64,000 nt of DNA from Rusavskia elegans. Its lineage: Eukaryota; Ascomycota; Lecanoromycetes; Teloschistales; Teloschistaceae. Positions 1 to 11,544 of the stretch are shown here, piece after piece. The notes under the pieces are model-generated. The model did not search any database. It was not told where the DNA came from and saw only the letters and a list, made by a program, of their open reading frames with translations. Numbering within the stretch: the stretch's first letter is position 1; every line of letters starts with the position of its first letter. Where the stretch lies: the NCBI GenBank assembly GCA_011316305.1, contig SAUG01000080.1:1-64000 (forward strand). Direction: 5' to 3'. The position numbers and the translations under genes were made by a program.

Positions 1-439
1 GAACCCCACATCCTGACTTCGACCTCATCAAACCCTGGTTACCGGGAAGGGGCGTATACATCGATATTTTCATGGGGACCGGCTCTTTTTCCACGGCAGA
101 TTAATCATCAAGGCCAATGGGCAGCCAGCTGCAGCCTTCCCCAACCAGCCCTTTCATTGCAAGGCTCTTTTCTCTCATACCTGGATGAGCCAGTTGCTCT
201 CGGGTTTTGGTTTTCCATGCCTCGATAGTGATGAGATATACCACCCTTGAGATTAGAATCATCTGGATGTTATGACCGGGTTTTGACCGCCCCATGACCA
301 AGCTTCCCTTTCCTTTAGTCATACTCGATCTCCTGACATGGTCTGCTCGAAAGGGTTTTGGTGGAAAAGGTCGGCAACCTTTTCAATGCTGCTCGTACGT
401 GTTCCGTTAACGTCAGCAAACGTGTGCAAATGTTTAGTT

Positions 440-464
440 AGCCGAGATCCTCCCCATCTCGGCT
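440..464. repeat. perfect inverted repeat (hairpin-forming)
   Basis: Bases 440-448 and 456-464 are exact reverse complements (9-bp arms, AGCCGAGAT / ATCTCGGCT) around a 7-base C-rich loop. It lies in a gene-free stretch about 140 bases from copy A of the dispersed repeat. No T-run follows it, and a bacterial-type terminator would make no sense in a fungal genome. It may be a chance palindrome or a remnant of a mobile element. Confidence 0.4.
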
Positions 465-602
465 TGTGGCCCAAAGAAACGACGTCCAATCAGAAGGGCG
501 GCTACAGGTCTGGCCATGATGAGACCCTGTTTTTCATCCTGGTCATCCACATGTTTCTTTTTGCCATCAAATTTCCCATGCACTTGCAGCCGATCTTGTT
601 GT

Positions 603-674
603 CCCTTCGAATAGCGGGATGGATGTCCGATACCTCGACTGCCAGCCAAGTCGAGTATCCTGACAGTGCATGAG
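603..674 (-). repeat. dispersed repeat copy A
   Basis: Read on the minus strand, this stretch aligns with copies B (33830-33900) and C (34162-34230). The best conserved core is ggcagtcgaggtat. Copies A and B also share a translation pattern, H-x4-R-x-GWQSRY-x5-P-x2-EG, although neither lies in a convincing gene. No terminal repeats or target-site duplications are recognisable, so the element type is unknown. The rest of 1-979 shows no supported gene. Confidence 0.55.
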
Positions 675-979
675 ATAGCGTGCTTGGAAGGTTGTTGTGG
701 GTGGGTACTCGATCCAACCCAATTTGAAGGATCTTAGACTCTCAGCTGTTAGTTTATTGGGATTGAGAATACCAAAGCAGGAATTGCGGGGAACAAGAGG
801 CATCGGTAGCTTTAGACATCCACAAAGTACCGTTGATGCATCCACTACCCTTTATCAGCATGGTCATAAGGCCTGTTTGTAGTATCTATTACCATTCCCC
901 GTCCCTGTAACGCCGTTGCATCCGTCGTACATCGACGTTCAGGCATAAAAAAGACGCCTTACATTCATGCCAATCAACC

Positions 980-1732
980 TTACCCCAAGACCTTCAATTT
1001 CTTCTTCTTTTGTTTTCCGTCCCCGTCCCCCTTAGCCGGTCCTCCTGCTGTACCCTTCTTGAAATCTCTCCAACTCCCAATCCTATTCTCCCTACTCTCC
1101 TCCCACTTAACCTCATGCTCCCTCCTCCTCTTCCTCTCCGCCACCTCCTCATCCTGCTTCCTCTGCTCCCGGCCTTCCTCCTGCAGCTGTGCCTTTAACT
1201 GCTTCCTCCGCCTGGCCTCCGCGTCCACCAAGACCTCCACCGTCTTCTTCCTCCGCGCTTCGATAAACTCTCTGTTGGGTTCCTTCACCTCAGGACTGTC
1301 CACCGTGAGCTTGCGTTCTCGAATCAGCAGCATACGGGCATCGGAGATGCATTCGTCAAGGTGAGTGCGTTGCTTAGGATCCATAAGCTCCGTCTGGGCT
1401 TTTTTCAGGCGGTCAAAGGCATTTGGGGCGGAAGGGTTGGAGGTTTTGTCGGGGTGGATGAGGAGGGAGAGTTTCCGATATTGGATTTTGATTTGGGAGT
1501 CGGGCACGCCGGGTTGGAGGTTGAGCACGGCGTAGGCATCTAGTCGGAAGGCTTTGAGGATTCGGTCAATTTCAGCATCCTGGAGCTGTGTGTTAGATGG
1601 AACACAGTTGACTGTAGGGCGGGAAGCGGGTGGCAGTACCTTGTTGAACTCGGAAGCTTCTTTCTCAAGGGCATCAAGCGCGGCGAGCTCGTCTTGAGCT
1701 TCCTCTTCAACAGGTTTTTCTGATGTAGTCAT
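980..1732 (-). CDS. DNAJC8/Spf31-type J-domain splicing factor
   Basis: The ORF reads as 250 codons, but it very probably contains an in-frame intron at 1586-1639 (54 nt, GTACTG...CTAACACACAG, phase 0). Removing it gives 232 residues and brings the FNK of the N-terminal helix next to the helix that leads to DAEIDRIL. The J-domain follows (about residues 47-100), with the HPD motif at 75-77. The C-terminal half is a charged, Lys/Arg/Glu-rich helix with an RRKK-type basic cluster, and the protein ends in a lysine-rich tail. DNAJC8 and fission-yeast Spf31 are nuclear J-proteins associated with spliceosomes. The gene lies back to back with DBP4, 319 bases apart. The family call rests on the J-domain plus the flanking helices, which match this family rather than cytosolic DnaJ proteins. 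Confidence 0.85.
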   Translation of the reverse strand: MTTSEKPVEEEAQDELAALDALEKEASEFNKVLPPASRPTVNCVPSNTQLQDAEIDRILKAFRLDAYAVLNLQPGVPDSQIKIQYRKLSLLIHPDKTSNPSAPNAFDRLKKAQTELMDPKQRTHLDECISDARMLLIRERKLTVDSPEVKEPNREFIEARRKKTVEVLVDAEARRRKQLKAQLQEEGREQRKQDEEVAERKRRREHEVKWEESRENRIGSWRDFKKGTAGGPAKGDGDGKQKKKKLKVLG

Positions 1733-2051
1733 GTTGGCGCAGCTTTCATCGAAAACGAATGATCGGTATGTCAGAGCTCGTTGTCGTGGCGCCGAGCAGA
1801 CAACCCTGCGGAAGATTCCGCTGAAACTGCGAGCCCCACAGCACCAAGTAGGCGCGAAGTGCTTTTCACAAGCCAGTTGACCTGGATAGGATCATATTGA
1901 TACCCTAATAACCAGGACGCCGAATTGCAAAAAGTTTGTTTTATCGCGCAATGCCTAGCGTCGGGTGACGTTGCAGCAACAGGAAAGTGTCATCAGCTTT
2001 GGACACAAGACCTAGAAATATCTCTCTCCTCCTTCGAACATCTTCCCGGTA

Positions 2052-4445
2052 ATGGCACCGATGTCTGGCAAGCGCAAGGGACCGCCGGTAAAGTCTCAAC
2101 AGAAAGATGTGAAAAGGAGAAAGGTCGTGGATGACCTCGAGACTCTCAACCAGCAAGTTCAGGACCTCTATCCCGGAGAAAACGAAGTCACATCCTTCAA
2201 TGATCTCCCTCTGTCCCGCCCTACGATTTCCGGTCTCGAAGCCTCTCATTTCAAAAACCTTACCGATATCCAGCAGAAAGCTGTTCCCCTAGCTTTGAAG
2301 GGCTCAGATATCCTTGGCGCAGCAAAAACTGGCAGTGGGAAGACCCTTGCCTTCCTTATTCCTGTTTTAGAGAATCTGTATCGAAGGAGATGGACGGAAT
2401 TCGATGGTCTGGGAGCGCTAATCCTCTCTCCAACTCGGGAATTGGCGATACAGATATTCGAGGTCTTGAGGAAGATTGGGCGCTATCACACCTTCTCCGC
2501 TGGTTTGGTTATTGGTGGGAAGAGCCTGCAAGAGGAGCGAGAACGATTGGGGAGAATGAACATCCTTGTTTGCACGCCCGGACGTATGCTCCAGCACATG
2601 GATCAGACCGCAGCGTTCGAGATCGACAATCTGCAACTGCTGGTGCTGGATGAGGCAGACAGGATACTGGATATGGGCTTCCAAAGTACTGTCGATGCAA
2701 TTGTGGAGCATCTACCGAAAGAAAGACAAACACTGTTGTTTAGTGCAACCCAAACGAAGAAGGTCTCTGACTTGGCAAGATTAAGTCTGAGGAATCCCGA
2801 GTATGTGTCTGTCCACGAAGCAGCGACTAGCGCTACACCATCTACCCTGCAACAGAACTACATCGTCACCCCATTACCGGAAAAACTGAACACACTCTGG
2901 AGTTTCATTCGGTCGAATCTGAAGAGCAAAATCCTGGTCTTCCTGTCTTCGGGCAAGCAGGTTAGGTTTGTGTATGAGAGTTTCCGGCATATGCAGCCTG
3001 GTATACCACTTCTACATCTTCATGGAAGGCAGAAGCAAACAGCACGGTTGGACATCACAACCAGATTCTCGGCCACCAAGAACTCATGTCTATTTGCTAC
3101 GGATGTTGTGGCGAGAGGCCTAGACTTCCCAGCCGTGGATTGGGTGATTCAACTGGATTGCCCCGAAGATGCTGATACCTATATCCACCGCGTCGGTAGA
3201 ACGGCAAGATATGAGCGTGATGGCCGTGCGGTACTCTTCCTGGATCCTACGGAAGAAGAGGGCATGTTGAGACGACTTGAGCATAAGAAGGTCGCGGTCG
3301 AAAAGATTAATGTCCGACAGAAAAAGCAACAAAGTATCCAGAGTCAATTGCAGAACCTGTGTTTCAAAGATCCGGAGTTGAAATATCTTGGTCAGAAGGC
3401 GTTCATATCGTATGTCAAGTCTATACATCTACAAAAGGACAAAGAAGTCTTCAAGCTTAGTCGATTACCATTGGAAGAGTATTCTGTCAGTTTAGGTCTG
3501 CCCGGAGCACCTCGAGTGAAATTCGTCAAGGGTGATGACGCAAAAATTCTCAAGAATGCTCCAAAGAGACAAGATCTATCATCATCCGACGAAGACGAAG
3601 ATAGAGATGACAAGAAGGAGCCAAACGTATTGACAAACAAACCAGCTGCTGTCAAGACACGTTACGACCGCATGTTTGAGCGCAGAAACCACAAGATCCT
3701 TTCGGAACACTACACCAAACTCATCGACAACGACGACAACGATACCGACAAGATGCAAAAACAGACTACCACTACCCACGGAGACGACAACGACGACGAC
3801 CAAGATTTCCTCAGCATCAAACGCCGCATCAACGCCCTCCCCTCCCCTCAAGAACCAACAACAAATCCCTCCCTCGATCCTCCCGACCCAAAACCCAAGA
3901 ACAAAAACCCCAAACCCCCCAAATTCGTCTCCAACCGTGCCCGCCGCCTCCTAACCACCAAAAAATACGCCCTAAAACACGGCCCCAAAGGGCACAAATT
4001 CGTCTTCGATGACCAGGGTAATCCGCACGAGGTATACGAGTTCGAAGACGAGAAGGAGTTTTTGACAAAGGGGGATGTGGCGAAGCAGAGAGAGGAGTTT
4101 GTGGGTAGGGAGGGGAGGAGGTTAATGGAGGTGGAGGGGGTGGATAGGGGTGTTGAGAAGGCGAAGAGGAGGGAGAGGAGGGAGAAGAGGAAACGGAGGG
4201 AGAGGGAGGAGATGGGTGGTCCGGACGGGGGAGAGGTGAGGGTTGAGTTGGTGCCGTTTGAGGGTCCGGAAGTAGAGGACGGTGGTGATGAGGTTGGTGA
4301 CGCGGTTGAGGGTAGGAAGTCGAATGGGTTAGATGAACAGAGAGTGGAGAGGAAGAGGAAACGAAAGCGCAGTGGGGATGATGAGTTGTTGGGGTCGAAC
4401 ACGCTGGAAGATTTGGAGGCTATGGCTTCCGGGTTGCTTGCGTGA
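2052..4445 (+). CDS. DBP4: ATP-dependent RNA helicase Dbp4 (DDX10/Hca4)
   Basis: Single exon, 797 residues. DEAD-box motifs are all present and in order: Q motif region about 50-75, Walker A AKTGSGKT (91-98), PTRELA (127-132), TPGR (175-178), DEAD (200-203), SAT (231-233), ARGLDF (354-359) and HRVGRTAR (379-386). A conserved Dbp4-type extension follows, with the [17 protein letters not shown] region near residue 455. The rest is a long acidic then basic low-complexity tail. Over about 4070-4440 the coding strand is almost only purines, reflecting Glu/Lys/Arg/Gly codons. Dbp4 is a nucleolar helicase needed for U14 snoRNA release and 18S rRNA maturation. Start is the first of two closely spaced ATG codons (codons 1 and 4); which one is used cannot be told. 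Confidence 0.95.
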   Translation: MAPMSGKRKGPPVKSQQKDVKRRKVVDDLETLNQQVQDLYPGENEVTSFNDLPLSRPTISGLEASHFKNLTDIQQKAVPLALKGSDILGAAKTGSGKTLAFLIPVLENLYRRRWTEFDGLGALILSPTRELAIQIFEVLRKIGRYHTFSAGLVIGGKSLQEERERLGRMNILVCTPGRMLQHMDQTAAFEIDNLQLLVLDEADRILDMGFQSTVDAIVEHLPKERQTLLFSATQTKKVSDLARLSLRNPEYVSVHEAATSATPSTLQQNYIVTPLPEKLNTLWSFIRSNLKSKILVFLSSGKQVRFVYESFRHMQPGIPLLHLHGRQKQTARLDITTRFSATKNSCLFATDVVARGLDFPAVDWVIQLDCPEDADTYIHRVGRTARYERDGRAVLFLDPTEEEGMLRRLEHKKVAVEKINVRQKKQQSIQSQLQNLCFKDPELKYLGQKAFISYVKSIHLQKDKEVFKLSRLPLEEYSVSLGLPGAPRVKFVKGDDAKILKNAPKRQDLSSSDEDEDRDDKKEPNVLTNKPAAVKTRYDRMFERRNHKILSEHYTKLIDNDDNDTDKMQKQTTTTHGDDNDDDQDFLSIKRRINALPSPQEPTTNPSLDPPDPKPKNKNPKPPKFVSNRARRLLTTKKYALKHGPKGHKFVFDDQGNPHEVYEFEDEKEFLTKGDVAKQREEFVGREGRRLMEVEGVDRGVEKAKRRERREKRKRREREEMGGPDGGEVRVELVPFEGPEVEDGGDEVGDAVEGRKSNGLDEQRVERKRKRKRSGDDELLGSNTLEDLEAMASGLLA

Positions 4446-4772
4446 TCACATCTATTAATGAACAGAATCGCATCAGATGGCACGCTGGATATGTTCGTGC
4501 ACAAGTACTTGAGGCGGAACAAGTACTGTTCTGATCGTACTCAGTTGAGAACCGCTGGGGATCGAGCTTCAATCCCTCATACATTCCTTCCTCCATGACC
4601 ACATCACCTTCGCTACCATGATATCCACCATCACCTCATAACCTCATCAGTCATGCACATGCACATCTCTATACATCCCATCCTCCACACCTCCATCCAC
4701 CACTTCCGAAGATATACATCAACAAACGTAGCTCCAAAAACCCATCTCTAAATTTGTTCCCCTAGTACGATT

Positions 4773-5837
4773 TCACCAGTCCCTCCCCAGCCTTTCCTCT
4801 CTATCCTCCTCCAGCTCATACGCCGGTCGATATCTGACTTCCCCATCCGGTTCCTCGACCCTCAAGGCCGGATTCGGATGCGTATCGTTCGTCCCGCCAA
4901 GACTGGTGTAGCCCTGATCGTAGAGCTCGCAGTAGGGGATGTTCAGATGTCGTAGGAACTACGCGTCACGGACTGGAATTAGCACATTTCCACTTCAACG
5001 AAACGCAGATGTAGCTAGCTCCATGGCGGCTTCCTCCAACCACATACGCGCAGGGGTAATATGAGCGAGAACTCACCGCCCACACCTCGACATAATGCCA
5101 CTCGATAACCGGATGCACCCTCATAAACCGCGGCCATCCCCCATCCGTGACATCGAACCCTTCCCCACTTAACATCCCACCATGCGGATCCGTCCTTCTC
5201 GTACCCACGAAGATAGCCTCGACGCCGGTGTTTCGCCGGAGATACTGCGCGAAGGCTTCTTTCATGGCTGCCCCTCCTTTCCCCTTTCCTGCCATTTGGG
5301 GATTTCCGTCGTCACCGGAGTGAATGTCGAGTTGGAGGTGGTATTTCCGGGCGGACGAGAGGGTAAAGGCGGTAACGGAGTCGAATGGGTGAGAGGGGGC
5401 GATGTAGATTGCGGGGAGGGCGGAAGGGAGAGAGGGGTGGGTGGGGAGGAGGGAGAGGTAGAGGATTAGGAGGACGAGGCAGTCTTTGCCGCCATTGTAG
5501 GAGAGGGAGAGGGAAGGAAGTCTGTGGTGCATTTGGTCAGCTCTCATGTTGGTCGCGAGGCTGAAGAAGAAAGACTTGGAGAGATGTTTGAGAGATTTGC
5601 TCACGAGTATCGATCCAAAGCCTGCTGGATGATGGCTAGGGATTTCTTCACCTGCGCCTGCACGGCTCGCAAGGTTTCCGTCTGGACGTCTTCCTGTAGG
5701 AACGCGGTGATCTGAGAATGGAGGCTTGTGCAGAGGGAGCGCAGGGAGTCGGAGTCGCCATTCTGGAATGGGGGTTGGGCACCGGACGAGTGCAGGTTGA
5801 TGGCGAGGGAGGGAGGGTCGGGAGCAGTCTCGTTCAT
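4773..5837 (-). CDS. FAD1: FAD synthase (FMN adenylyltransferase)
   Basis: Three exons: 5605-5837, 5077-5521 and 4773-4958 (287 residues). Introns are 5522-5604 (83 nt, branch GCTGAC) and 4959-5076 (118 nt), and both splices keep the frame. The spliced protein has the PAPS-reductase-like fold: the PP-loop SYNGGKDC (about residues 85-92), then VGTRRTDPHG, the EW-x2-VEVWAFLR helix spanning the second splice, and the family signature YDQGYTSLGGTNDTHPNP near the C-terminus. The enzyme transfers AMP from ATP to FMN, making FAD, in the cytosol. The N-terminal 75 residues form a helical extension. In the unspliced sequence the last exon is hidden, because the intron reads in frame to a stop. Confidence 0.93.
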
Positions 5838-6335
5838 TGCTGAGACTGCTGTGTGCTGAAGCTCAATCCATCATGGGAGTCGAGAGGGAGGGACAGATGG
5901 TCTGCTATGGTGGTTATGGAGCGATGGACAGTAAGTAACCTGGAAGGCTGCGTACGAGTAAAGGTTCGAGGTTGCGTAGAAAGCCGTTGACGCTCGGCGT
6001 CTGATCCTCCAACACCGACTACTACCAAGAACTACACATGCTTCTCCCGATCCATATATGTGCACAACTCCTTCGAAGCCCTTTACTTTGGGCAATTAAA
6101 ATAAATCCCGGTCACACGGGCCATCATGACTTGAGCTCTGATACTGAATAATATTTGGTCACTAATATGCTGTGTCTATAAGAATAGTCTCTATCCTGGA
6201 AGTCTCAAACCAACTCCTCTATCCTGAGCCCGCCAGAAATGCCATGGACCTCTTTTCCAGTTCCTGATAGCAGCCAATGTCTATAGTCGTGACGCATGTA
6301 TCGAGGGTATCGTATGTACAGGTTAGAAGATCACG

Positions 6336-8183
6336 TCAATGCAACATATCACCAATCTCCACCCTTCTCCTCTTCTTCTTCCTTCCACTCTGTGGGCTGT
6401 CCCGGACCGGCGTTCCTTTGCCCGATGATCCTCCTCGAGGCTCGGAAGATCGAGTGTTGCTGTGGATGTCGGTCCCTGACGTGCGAATTGGAGGAAGCTG
6501 GAGATGGCGGAGACTATCTCGAGAATTGTCCGGGTACGACGTCGGCGAACTCCTGGGAATTTCCGATCCCGAATTGGTTCGGGAATGAACGTATGGCAGA
6601 ACCGTGGTTTGCGGAGGAGACGTCTGCCGGTATTGAGCCAATCCATGGCTGTGGGAAAGCAAAGTTCGATCGGCGGATGCTTTGGACACCGTGACTGGTA
6701 ACTGAGTCGCGTACTGTCTCGAAGTGCCATTGGCATGGTGCCCGTGCATCGGGTATTGGTCCAGCGTTGGGGAGCGGACCGCGTGCGCCGAAGTAGGCGG
6801 GGAAACGTGCGCGCTGCCGTGTGGGGATGAAATTGCGTTGGACGAATTACTGTGTACCAGTGTCAAGATGACAAAGTGGCCCGGGCCTCTCGCCAACGAT
6901 ATCGAGATGGGAAATCCCCGCGAACGATCGCCAGGAAGACGGAAACTCCAGTATTCCGACCTGGTGTGGAACCCGGCAGTCGCTTGCCCAATGTTCAGGT
7001 CCTCGATATAAGGCATAGAGGTGATCGGATCGAATCGACCACTCATTGGAGGGAGATGCGCTGAATCGAGCATCTCTGCCCGCAACGCCGACTGCAATCG
7101 GTGGATTTTCTCTCGGTCCGATGGAACCACCAGATCCAGCAGAGCATATCCCTTGAGAGAATTCTGAAGAGCCAGAGCGTCTGCAAAGGCGTAGTTGTGT
7201 TGCGCCACCCTGAAGTCCGGCGTCAGAAGTACAGTCGGTACAGTGTCAGTCGCGTAAGAGATGGGTGACATTGGCACTCTACCCGCTCCAGGAGGATACT
7301 GGTTCCCATAGCCGGCGTCTGATATCCTTGGGCGCTGACCGGTGTAGAACCCTTCCGGTTGAGAGCGCAGCTCACGGTAGGATTTGGATCGCGGCCGGCC
7401 AGGTTCGGTAAGCGGTATCATCCCTGTTTGGTTGGCGTAGGCCTCTGCATGCGCATCAATCCCAAATGCGACTTCACGAAGAGTTTCCTCTTCCCGTAGC
7501 CTTGGTCGGCCACGCTTCTTGTGTTGGACATCGACGCAGGTTGCCTTTCCACTAGGTCAGCCAGTGCATGTTCGCCTTCATTGCAACGCGCTTACCTCTT
7601 TGCCTGTTTGCAAACATCGGTTACACGGCCGTTTGGTTTCGCATGCCAAATGCTTTCGCTTGCAGTTGACACAAGCAGAGGGTACGTGGGCTTTTGCTCG
7701 GCGAGCAACTCCAGGAACACCGGCTGCGAGCTGCTGTGCTTCAGGGGAATCCTGTGGGGGTGACAATGAATCATTAGACCCTTCGCGCAAGACTTGATTG
7801 TCACTCGACAATTGCACCGACGTCCTCGCAGTGTCAATGTCACCGTTGCTCGAAGCCGTACTGTGTCCCCCCCTCGAGCTTGGAGGTCTCGATCTCACGC
7901 TTTTGCTCAGTGGAGGGCTTGATTTACCTGGGATGGACTGCGAGGTTGGTGAGGGCGTGTATGGCTGTTTGTATGAGTAATGATAATGAGGTGAATCGAT
8001 GAATTTGGAATGCTTTGGCGACGCTGACATGGGCGGGGATGAATAGCTATTCTTCGCCGAAGGATTCCGTCTGTCGCCCAGCGGCGGCAGGTGTATTGAC
8101 AAGGATCGACAATTCCAGATTCCCTTTGGTGACGATACTAGCATCGGGTGTCCACGGTGTCTTGAATCAGGGATAGATTGCAT
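6336..8183 (-). CDS. Zn2Cys6 transcription factor with PAS-like region
   Basis: Two exons, 7596-8183 and 6336-7544 (598 residues), joined across a 51-nt intron (7545-7595, branch GCTGAC, AAAG acceptor). The splice completes the GAL4-type cluster ACVNCKRKHLAC...RPCNRCLQTGKEATC (about residues 171-199). A basic segment with the AT-hook-like KKRGRPRLR follows. A PAS-like domain (about residues 270-370, around TVLLTPDFRVAQHNYAFADA and LLDLVVPSDREKIHRLQ) lies in the second half, and the C-terminus is Ser/Pro-rich and ends in a KKKRRR basic patch, a possible nuclear localisation signal. The layout resembles regulators of the AcuK/Rds2/Ert1 class, but an orthologue is not assigned. The open frame extends upstream to 8291 without an ATG, so the ATG at 8181-8183 was taken; ATGs further in are possible. 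Confidence 0.82.
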
Positions 8184-11100
8184 TGGCGGTAGATGCTGCT
8201 TGCCAGAAGCCAGGACCGTGTGATACTCGCCTTCGTGGAGCCCAGCAATGCTGGAGATTGTGTACAGTAACTTTGTTGACGCCAGTTGCACAAATTCCCA
8301 GAATATGTTGCAGCCACGTGAGACTCGGCCTTAGCAAGGTGCAATCATCACTTGAACGATACGTAGTCTAAAAGATGCAACAGATCAAGGGATATACGAA
8401 CAGAACAAATAGAGGAATGTCAAAAGAGAAATGGTTAAGAACAAGACATTACGCATTCTAGCGAAAGGCTCAACGTGAGGAGGTTCAATATGGTACGGCT
8501 ATAGAAGAAAACACGATAGCCGTTTGCTCCACAGCCCAAGCCCGTCAAAGCACAAGGAAAGAAGGGCCACTTAGGCACTTGAGATGAAGAATCATGAAAC
8601 TCGAAGATTGTGAAGTTCTCTAAACCCGCAGCCGCTTCAGGGATCAAGGGAGGAAGATGTCTGGCGACTGTTTGCGGTTTCCGCTGTCGCTACATTTTTA
8701 TCGCGCTTCCAGCACATGATTGACCGTGGTTTGATTCAACTCGGTTGTAACCTTAGCTCGGAACGAAGTCCCGTAGAGATAGGGCTGGAAGATGTTTCAA
8801 GGGAATTTTGGCCATTGGATTGTTGTTACACGGGTGTTTCGGGAAATTTTCCTAGTCGCTGCGGCAATACGGACGGATGTACATCTCGGGGCACATGCAG
8901 TCCCTGTCAGTGACGTGTGGCCTCAGAAGAGCCTCGTGCTGGATAGTTTTGTGAAGAGCCTGAGTAGTCAGCTAGTAATCACCTAAGCTTCTCAGAAGCC
9001 TCCAAATCTGGCTGGGCACCCGGCCAGGAGAAAGCTACTTAGTCCGGCGAATACTCTCGTCAAGACCTGAAGATAGAATGGTAGATGGCCAAGAGTGATT
9101 CTCTACCCTCCACAGACATCTCACGGAAGTCCAGTTGAGAGCCCGGTTGGCCAGTCGGCACATTAGAACAATGACAGATCAGCCGGGTGGTGATAGTCCG
9201 CAGGGCATTCGGGTTGATGAATCGCTTGTTTCCTCAATTTCGCGAGGATTTCGGGTAAAAAGGAGCTCATGCTATGCTAGGTAGATGCTTCAGTGAGAAA
9301 TTTCTCCAAGGAGCTGGCCTCGGAAGTTGCGCTATGAGGCTACCCAAGCTTCGTGGCCATAGGCCAAAGGCAGTAGGATATGGCTGACTGCTTTCGCCAG
9401 GTAGCGGAAGTATGGGGTGAAGATTCTGCAAGCGTCCTGACTCGGGGCAAAAGCGGTGCTGAGCATCTCGAGATCGACTACAAGATCGGGTCTAGGATGG
9501 CGAGAATGGCGATGAATTGGTAGGCCCGTGGTCGACATGAGGTGGTGGAAAGTGGATCGCGGTTGGCGAAGATGACTGCCATGTCTGAGACCAGGGGTCT
9601 GCCGCGGGAGAACAGGTTGGTGCGCAAATAGTAGCGTCGGAAAATGCCAGAGTTTGGTAGACGCCCGTTTCACATCTTCGCGACTCGTGTGCCTCATATT
9701 TCGAAAGCTCTGTCCAGCTTCCAGCAGCAGGGCGAATGTGGCTTGCCTGCTCTGCCCTTCATGGCCAACATATTGTCTGTACTACTCATACCTTACAGCG
9801 CCAGGAAGGAGGACTTCGACCACCTTGGCCATTGCTCTTCGCCAAAATCATGTCAGACGCTCACTCGACTTCCGCATGGCTCGGTTAGCCGTAGGAACGA
9901 CGCTATCGGACGTTGCCCCGGTAGTGGAGAACCACTTTCTCCAGCTTGAAGGCTCGACAGCAATCCCACGAGCAGCTGCCGCGTGTGGAATTGGAATATG
10001 TTTGGGGCATCCATCGTCACGAAGTCAGTCTTGTAGGGCAGGAAAGTCTCCGAACCGCCACTTGTGTATCAAGATCCAAAGAACCAGCGTCACAGATTTA
10101 CCAAAATAAATGCCGCGCTGAACGTATGCAGACAAACAGATCGGCATATCCGCTGTGGGGACCCCATGTTTTGCTGCCGTTCAGGAGCCGAGACCCTGAC
10201 GGCGTGCCCCAGGCTTGTACAACAGTAAACATGGTCATCAGTTGGTCTGGAGGATTGAGCAGGAGCTGTCGCTTGTGAGCTGTATGACTAATCACAAACT
10301 CTAAATTCACGTCGGCTGATTTGTTCGAACGGACACCAGGTCGCTCACGAGATGAAGACCACCCATACCGACTGTGGCAAGTCCACCACCTTGTCAGATG
10401 TAATAATCGTTCGGGAGTCGAGATGCAGGCAGTACGGAGTACTACGCACATGCTGCTATTAATATTCTCAGAGCTGCAGGGACCTGTCCATTGTTTCCCC
10501 ATGCATCCAGAGTACCAGACCCGGTGGCTTTTCAAATGAACCCAGCTCTACCGTAACAACCCTTACATCTGACAACCTTCATCATTATTGGTAAGCCTCG
10601 TGCGTTCACACGAGCAGCTCGTTTCAGCTTCCAATGGCTCCGGGGAAAGAGGTCAATCGACCGAAGCCTTCTAAGCTTACCTCAGTTCACCGTGTCATGC
10701 ATAAAAGGTCCGAGTGTTGAGTAGCTTGACATTATTGCGACTTAATCGATCTCGCGATGCCCCAATCTCCTACTCAACGCGCAAGATCCAACCGCTGCTG
10801 AGAGCCGGCCGAGATTACCACACATAAACATTCAGAATGGCCGGCCTCCTCTCGAGGAATCCGTCGCTTGTTGTCCCAAGGCCGCCAGTATTTCAATGGG
10901 TCGACTGAAGGTATGGCATTCCTTCCGTCCCTATGATGGACTGTTCACTATTCAACACGATCCGGTTACAAGGAGATGCCGGTAGCAATGAACAGTCTAA
11001 TAATTCGATAGGTCGTGTGGACGTGCCATCTGTATCTCGACTGAAGGAGATCCGATAAGGATGCCAGAAAAGCAGCGGCGCAAATTTGCGCACGCACATG

Positions 11101-11544
11101 AATAGACTGGCTGTAAACATAGACCACATGATGGTGCTAACAGCTCGGAATTCTGTCCACTTTGACGAGATCTTGCTCAACTGAATCTTTGGTGAGTACT
11201 TGGACCGGCAGGGCACCTGGGAGGTCCGAGCGTGGTTGATACAATTGGGGAGATGAGCTGGAGGGTTGGTCTGTCAACGACCGATCAGTGCGAACATCCT
11301 GTTAACACGAGAGAACCGATGGTAAAGGCAAGAGCGACAATATAAGCGTAGTTCAATAATATGTTAAAACCCCCGTGTGATGTGTGCTTGATGTTGGTCT
11401 TGCTTTGGTTGCACCGAGAGTTTTTGAGTTCAGATGAGCCCTCTGGCCCCTGGCTTCTCGTGCTGGGTATGGGGTACAATCTCAGGTCCCCTTCTTGTTG
11501 GAAAAAAGTCGAAATGACCGCGTGATGTGGCCTTGCGATACTAC
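8184..11544. other. gene-poor interval, nothing supported
   Basis: About 3.4 kb between the start of the Zn2Cys6 gene and the end of NUP49. Reading frames here are short, mostly lack ATG starts, and match no family I recognise. The longest (minus strand, 9332-9697, about 120 codons) is His/Pro/Arg-rich and has no ATG near its start. An imperfectly repeated AGTACGGAGTACT palindrome occurs at 10431-10443. The interval probably holds the promoter and 5' leader of the regulator plus decayed sequence. Confidence 0.5.

Noticed and set aside
5834..6028. Open frame ending at the FAD1 start codon, considered as an upstream ORF
   Set aside because: It begins with TTG and has no ATG, so it would not be translated as a normal uORF.
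9332..9697. 121-codon minus-strand frame with TRHTSREDVKRASTKLW-like text
   Set aside because: Lacks an ATG near the start and resembles no family clearly; might be a relic but cannot be supported.
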